64,000 bases of DNA from Anaerobium acetethylicum (GTDB lineage Bacteria > Bacillota > Clostridia > Lachnospirales > Lachnospiraceae). Location: contig NZ_FMKA01000014.1 of NCBI RefSeq assembly GCF_900096945.1, positions 1-64,000 on the forward strand, in the 5' to 3' direction. The notes beneath the pieces were generated by a model. It saw only the letters and a list, made by a program, of their open reading frames with translations. It was not told the origin of the DNA and made no database searches. Position numbers and translations under genes: made by a program. Within the stretch, counting starts at the first letter, position 1. Each line of letters begins with the position of its first letter. Shown piece after piece: positions 54,819 to 64,000 of the stretch.

Positions 54819-55838
54819 ATGGGTAATGAAATGTTTAAACCTGTAACTGCCATAACAATGGGTGATCCGGCTGGAATTGGACCGGAAATAGTGGTTGGCA
54901 CAATGCTCGACCAGGAAATACATGACTGCTGCAGACCGTTTGTAATCGGCAGCATCGACGTGCTTGAGAAAGCGGCAAAAGTACTGAATAAAGACCTGAA
55001 ATACAATAAGATCTCTGATCCGTCAGAAGCGGAATATAAAATGGGTACTTTGGATGTTCTGGAAACCAAAGACTACGATACTGATACTCTTGAATGGGGT
55101 AAGGTTCAGGCACTCGCCGGCCAGATGGCTATCGACTGGATCATGAAATCCATCGAACTGGGTATTGATGGCAAGGTTGATGCAGTTTCTACAGCACCTA
55201 TCCATAAGGGAGCTATCAAGCTGGTAGGGATAAAGGAACCGGGACATACGGAAATCTATCAGAATGTTACGAATTCTCCTTATGCGCTTACAATGTTTGC
55301 GTGCCACAAGTTAAGAGTATTCTTTGTAAGCCGCCACATGTCAGTCATTGATGCCTGCAGATTTGCAGACAAGGATAATGTTCTTGAAAATATCATAAAC
55401 ATCAACAAAGAACTACAGAAAGTCGGAATTGAAAATCCGAAAATCGCAGTGGCGGCATTAAATCCACATGGCGGAGACAACGGACTTTTTGGAAGAGAAG
55501 AAATAGACCAGCTCGAACCGGCTGTCAGAGCAGCTCAGGAAATGGGGATCAACGCAGTCGGCCCGTGTCCTGCGGATTCAGTTTTTCATATTGGAAAGTC
55601 AGGATGCTATGACGCGATTCTTTCGCTTTACCATGACCAGGGACACATCGCCTGCAAAACATTGGATTTTGAAAAATCGGTAACCCTGACCTTCGGTCTT
55701 CCATTTATCAGAAGTTCGGTAGATCATGGAACCGCATTCGATATAGCGGGAAAAGGAATTGCAGGAGAAGTGAGCTTGATCGAATCCACAAAAGTAGTTG
55801 CCGAATATGCGGCGCGTATGCGTAGCAGAGCGAATTAG
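54819..55838 (+). CDS. PdxA2-like 4-phospho-acid-sugar dehydrogenase
   Basis: A 339-residue member of the PdxA family (NAD-dependent oxidative decarboxylases). Family motifs: TMGDPAGIGPE near the N-terminus, PGHTEIYQ, NPHGGDNGLFG, the metal-binding YHDQGHI and SVDHGTAFDIAGKG. Linkage to a DUF1537 kinase indicates the PdxA2 branch, which converts D-threonate or erythronate 4-phosphate to dihydroxyacetone phosphate and CO2, rather than vitamin B6 synthesis. I chose ATG 54819 behind AAAAGGAG. Confidence 0.88.
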   Translation: MGNEMFKPVTAITMGDPAGIGPEIVVGTMLDQEIHDCCRPFVIGSIDVLEKAAKVLNKDLKYNKISDPSEAEYKMGTLDVLETKDYDTDTLEWGKVQALAGQMAIDWIMKSIELGIDGKVDAVSTAPIHKGAIKLVGIKEPGHTEIYQNVTNSPYALTMFACHKLRVFFVSRHMSVIDACRFADKDNVLENIININKELQKVGIENPKIAVAALNPHGGDNGLFGREEIDQLEPAVRAAQEMGINAVGPCPADSVFHIGKSGCYDAILSLYHDQGHIACKTLDFEKSVTLTFGLPFIRSSVDHGTAFDIAGKGIAGEVSLIESTKVVAEYAARMRSRAN

Positions 55839-55885
55839 AGCAGATTAAAGAGCGAAACATGATTTCTTTCAGGGAGGAAAAAGTT

Positions 55886-57238
55886 ATGCCATTAATTGGA
55901 GCAGTAGCAGATGATTTAACGGGAGCAACCACGACAGGCGTCCTGCTTGCCCGTTCTCGTGCAAGAACAGCAGTATTTTTCAATGAAGAGGCTGCGGAAA
56001 GTGCGGAAGATGCAGCGCAGCTGGATGCGATTCTGGTAAGCAGCAACAGCAGGCCGCTTCCGGCCGGCGAAGCATACGAAAAGGTAAAATCGGCAACACA
56101 GGCTTTACAGCGTATGGGAGTCAGATATTTTACAAAAAGGATAGACACCACCCTTCGAGGCGGAGTCGGAGTGGAAATCGATGCGATGATGGACTGCATC
56201 GGAAATGACGTGGTAGCGGTCGTCGTTCCGGCAATGCCCCAGTCAAGGAGGATTCTGGTTGGCGGGTTCTCGGTGATCGACGGAGTTGCGCTGATCAAGA
56301 CTCCGGTTGCACAGGATGTGCGTACGCCGGTGCGTGAAAACTATATTCCGAGACTTCTGGCAGGACAGACGAAAAGAAATGTAGGCCTTGTGAAATTGGA
56401 TGCGGTTCTTGCAGGAACAGTATGCATCAAAGAAGAACTGGCAAAAACCAGAGCGGACGGAAATGAAGTAATCGTTGTGGATGCCATTACCCTTGATGAT
56501 GTGGAAAAAATAGCAAAAGCCTGTGTGGAACTGGAATGGAACGTTCTTGCAGTCGATCCCGGCGCTTTCACCTCCAAACTGGCATACTGCAGAGGCCTCA
56601 TACAGCAGGAAGAGGCGAATATCCCTGAAGAAACAGGCGAAGACCTGAATAAAACGGTGCTGATTGCTGCTGGAAGCGCAACGCCTGTTACAAAGAAGCA
56701 GATGGAAGTGCTCTGTGAAGATCCGGAAGTGTTCAGGATCAGCATTGACCCGGTCAGGCTCATAGAAGGCGGGGATGACGCAATAGACGAGGTTGCAATT
56801 GCCGTTGAAAAGATTGTTGGATATCTGGATGCGGAAATGCTTCCGAAAGCAATCCTGATGGAAACTGCGCTGCATGGTGAATTGCTCGATCTGTCAGAAG
56901 AAGATGCAAAAAGAGGATATGCGGACGGCATGAGTGCCGACAGGATCAATTCCGGACTTGGAAGGATCACATCGCTTGTTCTGGAAGAAGCGGGCCGCGA
57001 AAAAGTGGCAGGTTTATATACGACAGGCGGAGATACCATGGTTAACGTGTGTTTTCAGCTTGGCGTGAAATGTCTCGAAGTAATCGATTATGTGATTCCA
57101 CAGACGGATGTCTGCAGGCTGCTTGGAAATTACGAAGGCCTTCCTATTGTTGGAAAGGGTGGCCTCACCGGAACTGAACAGTCGGGCGTTGAAATCGTAA
57201 AACGACTATTCAGAGAAGCGGCAAGGCAAGTAGGGTAA
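55886..57238 (+). CDS. DUF1537 four-carbon acid sugar kinase
   Basis: A 450-residue ATP-dependent kinase of the DtnK/DenK/OtnK family. The N-terminal substrate domain has GAVADDLTGATTTGVLLAR and KRIDTTLRGGVGVEID; the C-terminal nucleotide domain has VLIAAGSATPVTKKQME, TTGGDT and KGGLTG. Together with PdxA2 this forms the known D-threonate/erythronate degradation pair: kinase, then oxidative decarboxylation. ATG 55886 follows GGGAGGA; the frame is open from 55859. Confidence 0.9.
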   Translation: MPLIGAVADDLTGATTTGVLLARSRARTAVFFNEEAAESAEDAAQLDAILVSSNSRPLPAGEAYEKVKSATQALQRMGVRYFTKRIDTTLRGGVGVEIDAMMDCIGNDVVAVVVPAMPQSRRILVGGFSVIDGVALIKTPVAQDVRTPVRENYIPRLLAGQTKRNVGLVKLDAVLAGTVCIKEELAKTRADGNEVIVVDAITLDDVEKIAKACVELEWNVLAVDPGAFTSKLAYCRGLIQQEEANIPEETGEDLNKTVLIAAGSATPVTKKQMEVLCEDPEVFRISIDPVRLIEGGDDAIDEVAIAVEKIVGYLDAEMLPKAILMETALHGELLDLSEEDAKRGYADGMSADRINSGLGRITSLVLEEAGREKVAGLYTTGGDTMVNVCFQLGVKCLEVIDYVIPQTDVCRLLGNYEGLPIVGKGGLTGTEQSGVEIVKRLFREAARQVG

Positions 57239-57256
57239 TATGAGGAGGAAGAAAAA

Positions 57257-57721
57257 ATGAGAATTGCAATAGGATGTGATGAGGCGGCGTACAGTCTGAA
57301 GGTTGAAATTATGAAACACCTGGAAAGCACAGGCGTAGAATGTGAAGACTTCGGCGCTGAGGCAGGAGAAATCATCCTTTATCCTGATGTGGCTGTCAAT
57401 GTTGCAGAGGCAGTTGCCAGAGGTGAGTTTGAAAGGGGGATCCTTGTCTGCGGAACCGGAATCGGTATGGCGATGACGGCGAACAAAGTACCTGGAATAC
57501 GTGCTGCTGTATGTCACGATCCGTTTTCGACAGAACGGTCCCGAAAGAGCAATGATGCGCAGATTATGTGCATGGGAGAGCGTGTGGTAGGCGTGGAACT
57601 GGCCAAATACCTGGTCGATATCTGGCTGAAATGTGATTTCGCCGGCGGCGGATCAGCACCTAAAGTTGACAGGATCATGGAATACGAAAAAATGTATCAG
57701 GAAAAAGAGAGAGCTATCTAA
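57257..57721 (+). CDS. RpiB/LacAB-family sugar-phosphate isomerase
   Basis: A 154-residue isomerase: MRIAIGCDEAAYSLKVEIMK, the active-site loop GILVCGTGIGMAMTANK, and CHDPFSTERSRKSNDAQIMC. RpiB relatives in acid-sugar clusters act as D-erythrulose 4-phosphate or L-erythrulose 1-phosphate isomerases (DerI, LerI); the exact substrate cannot be read here. Ribose 5-phosphate isomerase is the alternative. It starts 18 bp after the kinase, behind GAGGAGG. Confidence 0.88.
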   Translation: MRIAIGCDEAAYSLKVEIMKHLESTGVECEDFGAEAGEIILYPDVAVNVAEAVARGEFERGILVCGTGIGMAMTANKVPGIRAAVCHDPFSTERSRKSNDAQIMCMGERVVGVELAKYLVDIWLKCDFAGGGSAPKVDRIMEYEKMYQEKERAI

Positions 57722-57748
57722 TTAAAAAGCCCATAGGAGGTTACGATT

Positions 57749-58801
57749 ATGAATGAATCGAAGAAAGAAAAGGATTTAGACCTGCTTAACAAAATGAAAA
57801 AAATACCAGGTGGCCTTGTAATTATCCCGTTGGTATTAGCTGTGCTGCTTGCGACACTTTTTCCGCAATCCTTTCAGGTAGGCGGTTATGTAACTGCATT
57901 GTTCTATAACGGCAATGCTGCCATGATGGGTCTGTTCCTGATCATGTGCGGATCCACCATTAATGTAAAACAGGTAGGGATGCCTTTATATAAGGGTGTG
58001 GCGCTGACTGGAATGAAATTTTTTCTCGGTATAGCTGTTGGCCTTATTGTCGGAAAGCTTTGCGGACCTGCGGGCTTCCTTGGACTTACGCCTTTTGTCA
58101 TGATTGCAGCGATTACGAACTCCAATGGTTCGTTGTTTATTTCTCTGTCATCACAGTTTGGCGATTCGACAGATACAGGCGCTATTTCAATCTTATCATT
58201 AAATGACGGACCGTTCTTTACTTTGGTTGCGTTGGGTGCTACCGGACTTGCGTCCATTCCGATTTCAAGCCTGATTGCAACTCTGATCCCGCTTCTCATC
58301 GGTTTTGTATGGGGTAACCTTGATAAAGGCTTCCGTAAAGCATGCGCATCCGCACAGCCGATTATCACCTTCTTTATGACGATTGCAATCGGATCAAAGA
58401 CAGATCTGAAGACTATCCTCACAGCAGGGGCGTCAGGTATCATACTTGGTGTGATTTCGGTTTCTACCTCAGTAATCTTCTTCTATGTATTTAATCTGTT
58501 GCTGAAAAAGAAGGACAGAAATGCAATGGGAGCAGCTATTGGGACAACAGCATTAAACTCAGCCATGACTCCTGCGGCAGTTGCTGAAGCGGATCCTTCA
58601 ATGGCCAGATACACAGAAATGGCTACTGCACAGTGCGCAACAGCTTCCATCATCACACTTTTCTTCTGTCCATTCATAGTAGCATTCTTTGACAGCAGAA
58701 TGAGGAAAAAACAGCAGGGCATCTATTCGCCTGAAGGATGGGCTTACGATAAAAGCTCGGATTCGGCAGCGGTAGGAAGTGCCCAGGCGCAGCAGGCATA
58801 A
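57749..58801 (+). CDS. KdgT-family permease, probable four-carbon acid sugar importer
   Basis: A 350-residue membrane protein with about ten hydrophobic segments; the family opening IPGGLVIIPLVLAVLLATL is like the KdgT '(I)PGGxMxxPLxxG' start. It also has GNAAMMGLFLIMCGSTI, AAITNSNGSLFISLSSQ and GTTALNSAMTPAAVAEADP. KdgT carries 2-keto-3-deoxygluconate by proton symport; here, in a C4 acid-sugar operon, the substrate is likely threonate or erythronate. It follows the isomerase by 27 bp. Confidence 0.87.
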   Translation: MNESKKEKDLDLLNKMKKIPGGLVIIPLVLAVLLATLFPQSFQVGGYVTALFYNGNAAMMGLFLIMCGSTINVKQVGMPLYKGVALTGMKFFLGIAVGLIVGKLCGPAGFLGLTPFVMIAAITNSNGSLFISLSSQFGDSTDTGAISILSLNDGPFFTLVALGATGLASIPISSLIATLIPLLIGFVWGNLDKGFRKACASAQPIITFFMTIAIGSKTDLKTILTAGASGIILGVISVSTSVIFFYVFNLLLKKKDRNAMGAAIGTTALNSAMTPAAVAEADPSMARYTEMATAQCATASIITLFFCPFIVAFFDSRMRKKQQGIYSPEGWAYDKSSDSAAVGSAQAQQA

Positions 58802-58855
58802 TCGTAACCAGGTATCATATGATATAAATTAGTAATATTGTTCGGGGGTAAGCCA

Positions 58856-59353
58856 ATGAAGATAAATGTAAAAATGAAAGCGGAATTCATATATGATCTG
58901 CTACTTTTCCACACATATTCCAAATTTTCGGGATTTGTTATAAATGTCCTTGGATTTGCGGTTATGGTAACTGGTGGTCTCATGCTTGGAACGGATAAGA
59001 TAGGAGTTAGCCAGGCTCTTATGTACATGGCTGCGGGTGTGCTGTTTCTCTCGTACACGCCGTTTACGCTGAAAAGCAGGGCGAAAAAGCTTGTAAAAGA
59101 ACAACGGTACCAGTCTGAAATCGAATACAGATTTGATGAAGATGGGATCAGCGAAGGGATGATGGGGAAAGAAAACCATTATACCTGGAGCCAGGTGGAA
59201 AAAGCGATATCCACACCTAAAAACATAGCTTTTTATGTGGGAAATGAAGAAGCGCTCATTATTCCAAAAGAGAGTTTCGGGGAGCATTTCATGTCAGTAA
59301 TGAAGCTTATCATCGACAATGTTACAATTGATAAGATTTATATAAGAAGATAA
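58856..59353 (+). CDS. YcxB-like membrane protein
   Basis: A 165-residue protein with two adjacent membrane helices (FSGFVINVLGFAVMVTGGLM; ALMYMAAGVLFLSYTPF) and a soluble C-terminal domain (YRFDEDGISEGMMGKENHYT, WSQVEKAISTPKNIAFYVG) matching the YcxB-like family, of unknown function. I chose ATG 58856 after GGGGGT. It lies 55 bp after the permease and may be the last gene of the operon, with a terminator beyond. Confidence 0.8.
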   Translation: MKINVKMKAEFIYDLLLFHTYSKFSGFVINVLGFAVMVTGGLMLGTDKIGVSQALMYMAAGVLFLSYTPFTLKSRAKKLVKEQRYQSEIEYRFDEDGISEGMMGKENHYTWSQVEKAISTPKNIAFYVGNEEALIIPKESFGEHFMSVMKLIIDNVTIDKIYIRR

Positions 59354-59391
59354 AATAAAAAGTTGATTCAATTATATGCCAGATAGTTGTT

Positions 59392-59438
59392 AAAAAACTG
59401 CCAGAGGACGGAAAAACGTCATTTGGCAGTTTTTTTGT
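59392..59438 (+). terminator. Terminator after the YcxB-like gene
   Basis: AAAACTGCCA pairs with TGGCAGTTTT, with an inner GACG/CGTC pair, then seven T. It ends the acid-sugar operon. Confidence 0.93.
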
Positions 59439-59681
59439 TATGTGTAAAGCTGTCCCATAAGATGAAAAATGCTTAGTATGGAAGCATGCTCGTATTTCAT
59501 TTTGCATAGGGAAGGAGTATAATTATTAAAGAAAAAGACCTTGCAATGTTAAAAATTCTGGTTTGCGGCAGAAGTAACCTTGTGGATATGTCCGGTTGCC
59601 TGTTTTGTAAAAGAAATGTTGGAAATGCTGGACGTGCAGCTGTTCATGCGGAATGCATGGATTAAGACGGGAGGTATTGTC
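59439..59681 (+). other. Intergenic region before the lipoprotein, with a possible coding remnant
   Basis: An open frame from 59547 to ~59667 (MLKILVCGRSNLVDMSGCLF) has two CxxC-like spots but no ribosome site, so it is probably chance or a remnant. TATAAT at 59518-59523 with TTTCAT 17 bp upstream could be the promoter for the lipoprotein gene. Confidence 0.3.
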
Positions 59682-60512
59682 ATGAAAAAGATAAGAAAAA
59701 TGCTGAGCCTGGTAATCACAGTGTGTATGGTTTTCGTGCTTGTATCATGCGGCGGAAACGGTGACAAGGATGCGGAAACAACTGATGACAAAGAGACGGA
59801 AGAAAGCACGGGGGCAGAAGAGGAAGACGCGAAAGAGACTGATGACGGAGAAAATGGAGAGGATGTCGATGTTGATTTCGGGAAAGGTGTGGAATGGCCG
59901 GAAGAATCCATGGGAGACCTGCCTAAGCCTGATGTCAGGGTGACGGCAATAATAAAGGATGAAAGCTCCGGGCAGTGCGTTGTCACATTTTCTGAAATGT
60001 CAGAGAAAACTGCCGCTGAATATATCCAGCAGCTGAAAGACCTTGGGTTTGGAAACGGCATGGAAATGGCGGGCGAGGACAGTGTCATATTCAGCGGAAC
60101 CAAAGTCGACGGCAGTGTGACATTCGCCTACTATACGGAAAACGGTGGGGGAACCATAAGCTATGGTGCGATTGAGACTGAAGAAGTTGTAGATGACACG
60201 AAGGATGCGGCGCCGTGGCCAGCTGAGCTGATGGGCGGTGCACCTGAACTGGCGGGCAGGATTACGGATATAACAAATGACAATGACCGTTATATCACCG
60301 TATATCTGGAGCGTGTTGAAAAAGCGGATTTCGAAGCGTATCTGGAAGCGCTGGAGGCGGCTGGATTTTCTGTTGATAAGGATAAGACCAGCAGCCTGGA
60401 TGATATGGACTACAGGGCCTATAATGAAGCAGGGGACTGGATTCGCGCACATCTGCGTATAGAGGGCAGCGGGAATAAGGCGACTGTAGAATTTGAAAAA
60501 GCAGACGAATAG
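59682..60512 (+). CDS. Lipoprotein with two related ~100-residue domains
   Basis: A 276-residue secreted lipoprotein. Signal peptide MKKIRKMLSLVITVCMVFVL then the lipobox LVSC (Cys23), followed by an acidic low-complexity linker (~27-65; EEDAKETDDGENGEDV). Two domains follow, each opening with a related phrase: WPEESMGDLPKPDVRVTAI (~72) and WPAELMGGAPELAGRITDI (~184), so it arose by internal duplication. I cannot assign a function; similar small beta-alpha domains are common in clostridial lipoproteins. ATG 59682 is preceded by GGGAGG. Confidence 0.85.
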   Translation: MKKIRKMLSLVITVCMVFVLVSCGGNGDKDAETTDDKETEESTGAEEEDAKETDDGENGEDVDVDFGKGVEWPEESMGDLPKPDVRVTAIIKDESSGQCVVTFSEMSEKTAAEYIQQLKDLGFGNGMEMAGEDSVIFSGTKVDGSVTFAYYTENGGGTISYGAIETEEVVDDTKDAAPWPAELMGGAPELAGRITDITNDNDRYITVYLERVEKADFEAYLEALEAAGFSVDKDKTSSLDDMDYRAYNEAGDWIRAHLRIEGSGNKATVEFEKADE

Positions 60513-60527
60513 TTGTAATAAAATAAC

Positions 60528-60556
60528 TTGACATCCTGATTTTAAATAGCTATAAT
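60528..60556 (+). promoter_or_regulatory. Promoter of rpsL-rpsG-fusA
   Basis: TTGACA (60528-60533), 17-bp spacer, TATAAT (60551-60556): full consensus, about 120 bp before rpsL. The str operon therefore has an independent start here. Confidence 0.93.
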
Positions 60557-60678
60557 ACTTTAGTGTGTATGAAACTGCTCAAGAGTTAGAAATAGTTCGG
60601 CGGCAGACTGCATATGCTCTATTCAGGTTGAATTGAATAAACAGCAACCACAGACAATTTTTGCAGGAGGTGAAAAGA

Positions 60679-61101
60679 ATGCCAACATTTAACCAGTTAG
60701 TAAGAAAAGGAAGACAGACAGCTGAAAAGAAGTCTACTGCACCAGCTCTTCAGAAGGGATACAATTCTTTAAGAAAGAAATCAACAAACGTATCCGCACC
60801 ACAGAAAAGAGGAGTTTGTACAGCAGTTAAAACAGCTACTCCTAAAAAACCTAACTCAGCTCTTAGAAAGATCGCCAGAGTTCGTCTTTCAAACGGTATT
60901 GAAGTTACAAGCTACATCCCAGGTGAAGGACATAACCTTCAGGAACATAGTGTTGTTCTTATCAGAGGTGGCAGGGTAAAGGATTTACCAGGTACAAGAT
61001 ACCATATCGTCAGAGGAACACTTGATACAGCAGGTGTTGCTAAGAGAAGACAGGCACGTTCTAAATACGGTGCTAAGAGACCAAAAGACGCTAAGAAATA
61101 A
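60679..61101 (+). CDS. rpsL: 30S ribosomal protein S12
   Basis: A 140-residue decoding-centre protein. [20 protein letters not shown] and the streptomycin loop [19 protein letters not shown] are typical. ATG 60679 sits behind AGGAGGTG. It keeps the sensitive-type lysine in the TPKKPNS loop. Confidence 0.97.
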   Translation: MPTFNQLVRKGRQTAEKKSTAPALQKGYNSLRKKSTNVSAPQKRGVCTAVKTATPKKPNSALRKIARVRLSNGIEVTSYIPGEGHNLQEHSVVLIRGGRVKDLPGTRYHIVRGTLDTAGVAKRRQARSKYGAKRPKDAKK

Positions 61102-61277
61102 TAAGTATCACAGAACTATAAGTGCCGGAATTTAGAAATATTGCCCCTGTAGGTTGCAGGTTTAATATATAAAGAATACCGTGCGCGAACACATAGGCAG
61201 ATGTGAGTACCGAAGATTTAAGAAAACCCCCGGTGTAGAATATGCCGTGAGGAAGAATTATTAAGGAGGGAAGTACC

Positions 61278-61748
61278 GTGCCACGTAAAGGACATACTCA
61301 AAAAAGAGACGTATTAGCAGATCCGTTATACAACAACAAAGTAGTTACGAAGCTTGTAAATAATATCATGTTAGATGGTAAAAAAGGCGTAGCTCAGAAA
61401 ATCGTATACGGAGCATTTGACAGGGTTGCAGCTAAAACCGAAAAACCAGCTCTCGAAGTATTCGAAACAGCTATGAACAACATTATGCCTGTACTTGAAG
61501 TAAAGGCTAAACGTATCGGTGGAGCAACATACCAGGTACCAATCGAAGTAAGACCTGAAAGAAGACAGGCGTTAGCACTTCGTTGGCTTACATTGTATTC
61601 TCGTAAAAGAGGAGAAAAAACAATGGAAGAAAGATTGGCTAACGAAATCCTTGATGCAGCAAACAGTGCAGGCGCTGCAGTTAAGAAAAAAGAAGATATG
61701 CACAAAATGGCAGAAGCAAACAAAGCATTTGCTCACTACAGATTCTAA
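61278..61748 (+). CDS. rpsG: 30S ribosomal protein S7
   Basis: A 156-residue S7 starting at GTG 61278 after [28 protein letters not shown] and [20 protein letters not shown]. It nucleates assembly of the 30S head. Typical length. Confidence 0.97.
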   Translation: MPRKGHTQKRDVLADPLYNNKVVTKLVNNIMLDGKKGVAQKIVYGAFDRVAAKTEKPALEVFETAMNNIMPVLEVKAKRIGGATYQVPIEVRPERRQALALRWLTLYSRKRGEKTMEERLANEILDAANSAGAAVKKKEDMHKMAEANKAFAHYRF

Positions 61749-61928
61749 ATTTTCTGAATGCTGGATGCTGCCTTGTGCGGCATCTGTATATAGAAATGCG
61801 TCAAAGGCAGCCGGTTCCGGTTTTGGAATCTGCTGCTTGATGACGTTAATTTATGACAGAAAACAGAACGGCCCGCGGCCGTGTGATAAAATGCAGAAAG
61901 CTTCTTAAAGAAGTAAGGAGGAAAAACC

Positions 61929-64000
61929 TTGGCTGGAAGACAATATCCGTTAGAGAGAACCAGAAATATCGGTATCATGGCTCATATAGATGCAGGTAAG
62001 ACTACTCTTACAGAGCGTATCTTATTCTATACCGGTGTTAACTACAAGATAGGTGATACTCATGAAGGTACTGCTACCATGGACTGGATGGAACAGGAAC
62101 AGGAAAGAGGAATCACAATTACTTCAGCCGCTACAACATGTCACTGGACTCTTCAGAAGGAAGCTAAAAAAGCTCCTGGTGCTGAAGAACACCGTATCAA
62201 CATCATTGATACTCCAGGACACGTTGATTTTACAGTTGAAGTTGAACGTTCATTACGTGTACTTGACGGCGCAGTAGGTGTATTCTGTGCTAAAGGTGGC
62301 GTTGAACCTCAGTCAGAAAATGTATGGCGACAGGCTGATAAATATAACGTACCTCGTATGGCATTCATCAACAAGATGGATATCCTTGGTGCAGATTTCT
62401 ACAATGCTGTAGATATGATCAAAACAAGATTAGGAAAAAATGCAGTTCCTCTTCAGTTGCCAATCGGTAAAGAAGATGAATTCAAAGGAATCATCGATCT
62501 CTTTGAAATGCAGGCTTACATCTACAATGATGAAAAAGGCGAAGATATCAGTATCGTGCCAATTCCTGAAGATATGAAGGATGAAGCGGAAGAATACAGA
62601 CTGAACCTTGTAGAAAAAATCAGTGAAACTGATGATGATTTAATGATGATGTATCTTGAAGGTGAAGAACCTTCAAATGAAGAATTAAAGGCTGCTTTAA
62701 GAAAAGCTACTTGTACCTGTACAATTATTCCTGTGTGCTGTGGAACAGCTTACAGAAATAAAGGTGTTCAGAAGCTTCTTGATGCTGTACTTGAATTTAT
62801 GCCAGCTCCTACAGACATCCCGGCTATCGACGGCGTTGATGACGAAGGAAATGCAGTTGTAAGACATTCATCAGATGAAGAACCATTCTCAGCATTAGCA
62901 TTCAAGATCATGACTGACCCGTTTGTTGGTAAGCTTGCATTCTTCAGAGTTTACTCAGGTACATTGAACTCAGGTTCTTATGTACTGAATGCTACCAAAG
63001 GCAAAAAAGAACGTGTTGGCCGTATCCTTCAGATGCATGCGAACAAAAGAGAAGAATTAGATAAAGTTTATTCAGGTGATATCGCAGCGGCAGTTGGTTT
63101 TAAAACAACTACTACTGGTGATACGATCTGTGATGAAAAATTCCCGGTTATCCTTGAATCAATGGAATTCCCAGAACCAGTTATCGACGTAGCTATCGAG
63201 CCTAAGACTAAAGCAAGTCAGGGCAAGATGGGTGAAGCTTTAGCGAAACTTGCTGAAGAAGATCCTACATTCAGAGCTCACACAGATCAGGAAACTGGAC
63301 AGACCATCATTTCAGGTATGGGTGAACTTCATCTTGAAATTATCGTTGACAGACTTCTTCGTGAATTCAAAGTTGAAGCAAACGTTGGTGCGCCACAGGT
63401 TGCTTACAAAGAAACATTCACAAAAGCAGTTGATGTTGACAGCAAATATGCAAAACAGTCAGGTGGACGTGGACAGTACGGTCACTGTAAAGTTAAATTT
63501 GAACCAATGGATGCAAATGCAGACAAGATATTCGAATTTGTTTCAACAGTTGTTGGTGGTGCGATTCCTAAAGAATACATCCCGGCAATCGGACAAGGTA
63601 TTGAAGAAGCTTCAAAAGCTGGTATCCTTGGCGGTTTCCCTGTTCTTGGTATCAAAGCGACTGTATATGACGGTTCTTACCATGAAGTCGATTCAAATGA
63701 AATGGCATTCAAGATTGCCGGTTCATTAGCATTTAAAGATGCTATGCACAAAGCCGGAGCTGTATTGCTTGAACCGATTATGAAAGTCGAAGTTACAACT
63801 CCTGAAGATTACATGGGCGATGTTATTGGTGATATCAATTCACGTCGTGGACGTATCGAAGGTATGGAAGACATCGGTGGCGGCAAGATGATTAAAGCGT
63901 TTGTTCCGCTTTCTGAAATGTTCGGGTATTCAACAGATCTCCGTTCAAGAACGCAGGGACGTGGTAATTATTCAATGTTCTTCAATAATTACGATCCAGT
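61929..64000 (+). CDS. fusA: Elongation factor G (partial, runs off the window)
   Basis: About 690 codons are present out of ~700. I chose TTG 61929 behind [27 protein letters not shown], then [16 protein letters not shown] gives the P-loop. Switch I ([17 protein letters not shown]), DTPGHVDFT, and NKMD are intact. The C-terminal domains ([39 protein letters not shown]) follow. The last codons read MFFNNYDPV. It translocates the ribosome along mRNA. Only the extreme C-terminus is missing. Confidence 0.97.
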   Translation, partial: MAGRQYPLERTRNIGIMAHIDAGKTTLTERILFYTGVNYKIGDTHEGTATMDWMEQEQERGITITSAATTCHWTLQKEAKKAPGAEEHRINIIDTPGHVDFTVEVERSLRVLDGAVGVFCAKGGVEPQSENVWRQADKYNVPRMAFINKMDILGADFYNAVDMIKTRLGKNAVPLQLPIGKEDEFKGIIDLFEMQAYIYNDEKGEDISIVPIPEDMKDEAEEYRLNLVEKISETDDDLMMMYLEGEEPSNEELKAALRKATCTCTIIPVCCGTAYRNKGVQKLLDAVLEFMPAPTDIPAIDGVDDEGNAVVRHSSDEEPFSALAFKIMTDPFVGKLAFFRVYSGTLNSGSYVLNATKGKKERVGRILQMHANKREELDKVYSGDIAAAVGFKTTTTGDTICDEKFPVILESMEFPEPVIDVAIEPKTKASQGKMGEALAKLAEEDPTFRAHTDQETGQTIISGMGELHLEIIVDRLLREFKVEANVGAPQVAYKETFTKAVDVDSKYAKQSGGRGQYGHCKVKFEPMDANADKIFEFVSTVVGGAIPKEYIPAIGQGIEEASKAGILGGFPVLGIKATVYDGSYHEVDSNEMAFKIAGSLAFKDAMHKAGAVLLEPIMKVEVTTPEDYMGDVIGDINSRRGRIEGMEDIGGGKMIKAFVPLSEMFGYSTDLRSRTQGRGNYSMFFNNYDP

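Overview
The window is a chromosomal segment of a motile, Gram-positive anaerobe of the Clostridia, most like Lachnospiraceae. The clues are a moderate-to-low G+C content, strong AGGAGG-type ribosome sites, a clostridial flagellar late-gene order with csrA and fliW, YjfB, a zinc-ribbon L33, the rpmG-secE-nusG-rplKAJL-rpoBC order and sigma-28-like promoters. The genus call is inference. I saw no tRNA, rRNA or CRISPR array.

Bases 1-20,990 are an accessory region punctuated by four near-identical 42-bp perfect or near-perfect palindromes (290, 11532, 13882, 20590). The palindromes sit at the joints between modules. The first module holds decayed gene fragments and then a tight four-gene operon (1354-11497): a HelD-like superfamily 1 helicase, a small winged-helix-like protein, a 1873-residue protein with a C-terminal AAA/STAND-type ATPase, and an unrecognised 351-residue protein. 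The second module is a lone recQ. The third holds a CPBP membrane protease and a secreted GH89 alpha-N-acetylglucosaminidase, whose leader carries a BglG/LicT-type antiterminator (RAT) overlapping a terminator. An orphan HipB-like regulator follows the last palindrome.

Bases 21,000-34,160 are a late flagellar cluster: flgM, flgN, two tandem flgK paralogues, flgL, csrA, fliW, fliD, fliS, a FliT/FlgN-like chaperone, flagellin and yjfB. Three observations stand out. The flgL translation start has been tandemly copied at a 41-bp period. Between csrA and fliW there is a stand-alone transcription unit with a near-perfect sigma-28 promoter, two 5' hairpins, 18 tandem 12-bp repeats each bearing a GGA, and a strong terminator; it looks like a non-coding RNA and could be a CsrA sponge. 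The flagellin leader has good CsrA-site matches.

Bases 34,160-40,140 encode two chemoreceptors, the first with an amber codon just after its best start, and a dCache HD-GYP phosphodiesterase.

Bases 40,350-64,000 are the transcription/translation core: rpmG, secE, nusG, rplK, rplA, an L10 leader, rplJ, rplL, rpoB, rpoC, then rpsL, rpsG and nearly all of fusA. Between rpoC and rpsL sits an 8.7-kb interruption: a DeoR regulator, tpiA, a PdxA2-like dehydrogenase, a DUF1537 acid-sugar kinase, an RpiB-like isomerase, a KdgT-type permease, a YcxB-like protein and a lipoprotein. These suggest import of a four-carbon acid sugar, C4 phosphorylation, oxidative decarboxylation to dihydroxyacetone phosphate and entry into glycolysis through TpiA. 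A 12-base motif recurs in the divergent tpiA/pdxA region and, in weaker form, before deoR, suggesting DeoR control. A large nested-hairpin repeat family flanks rpoBC and the deoR/tpiA junction.
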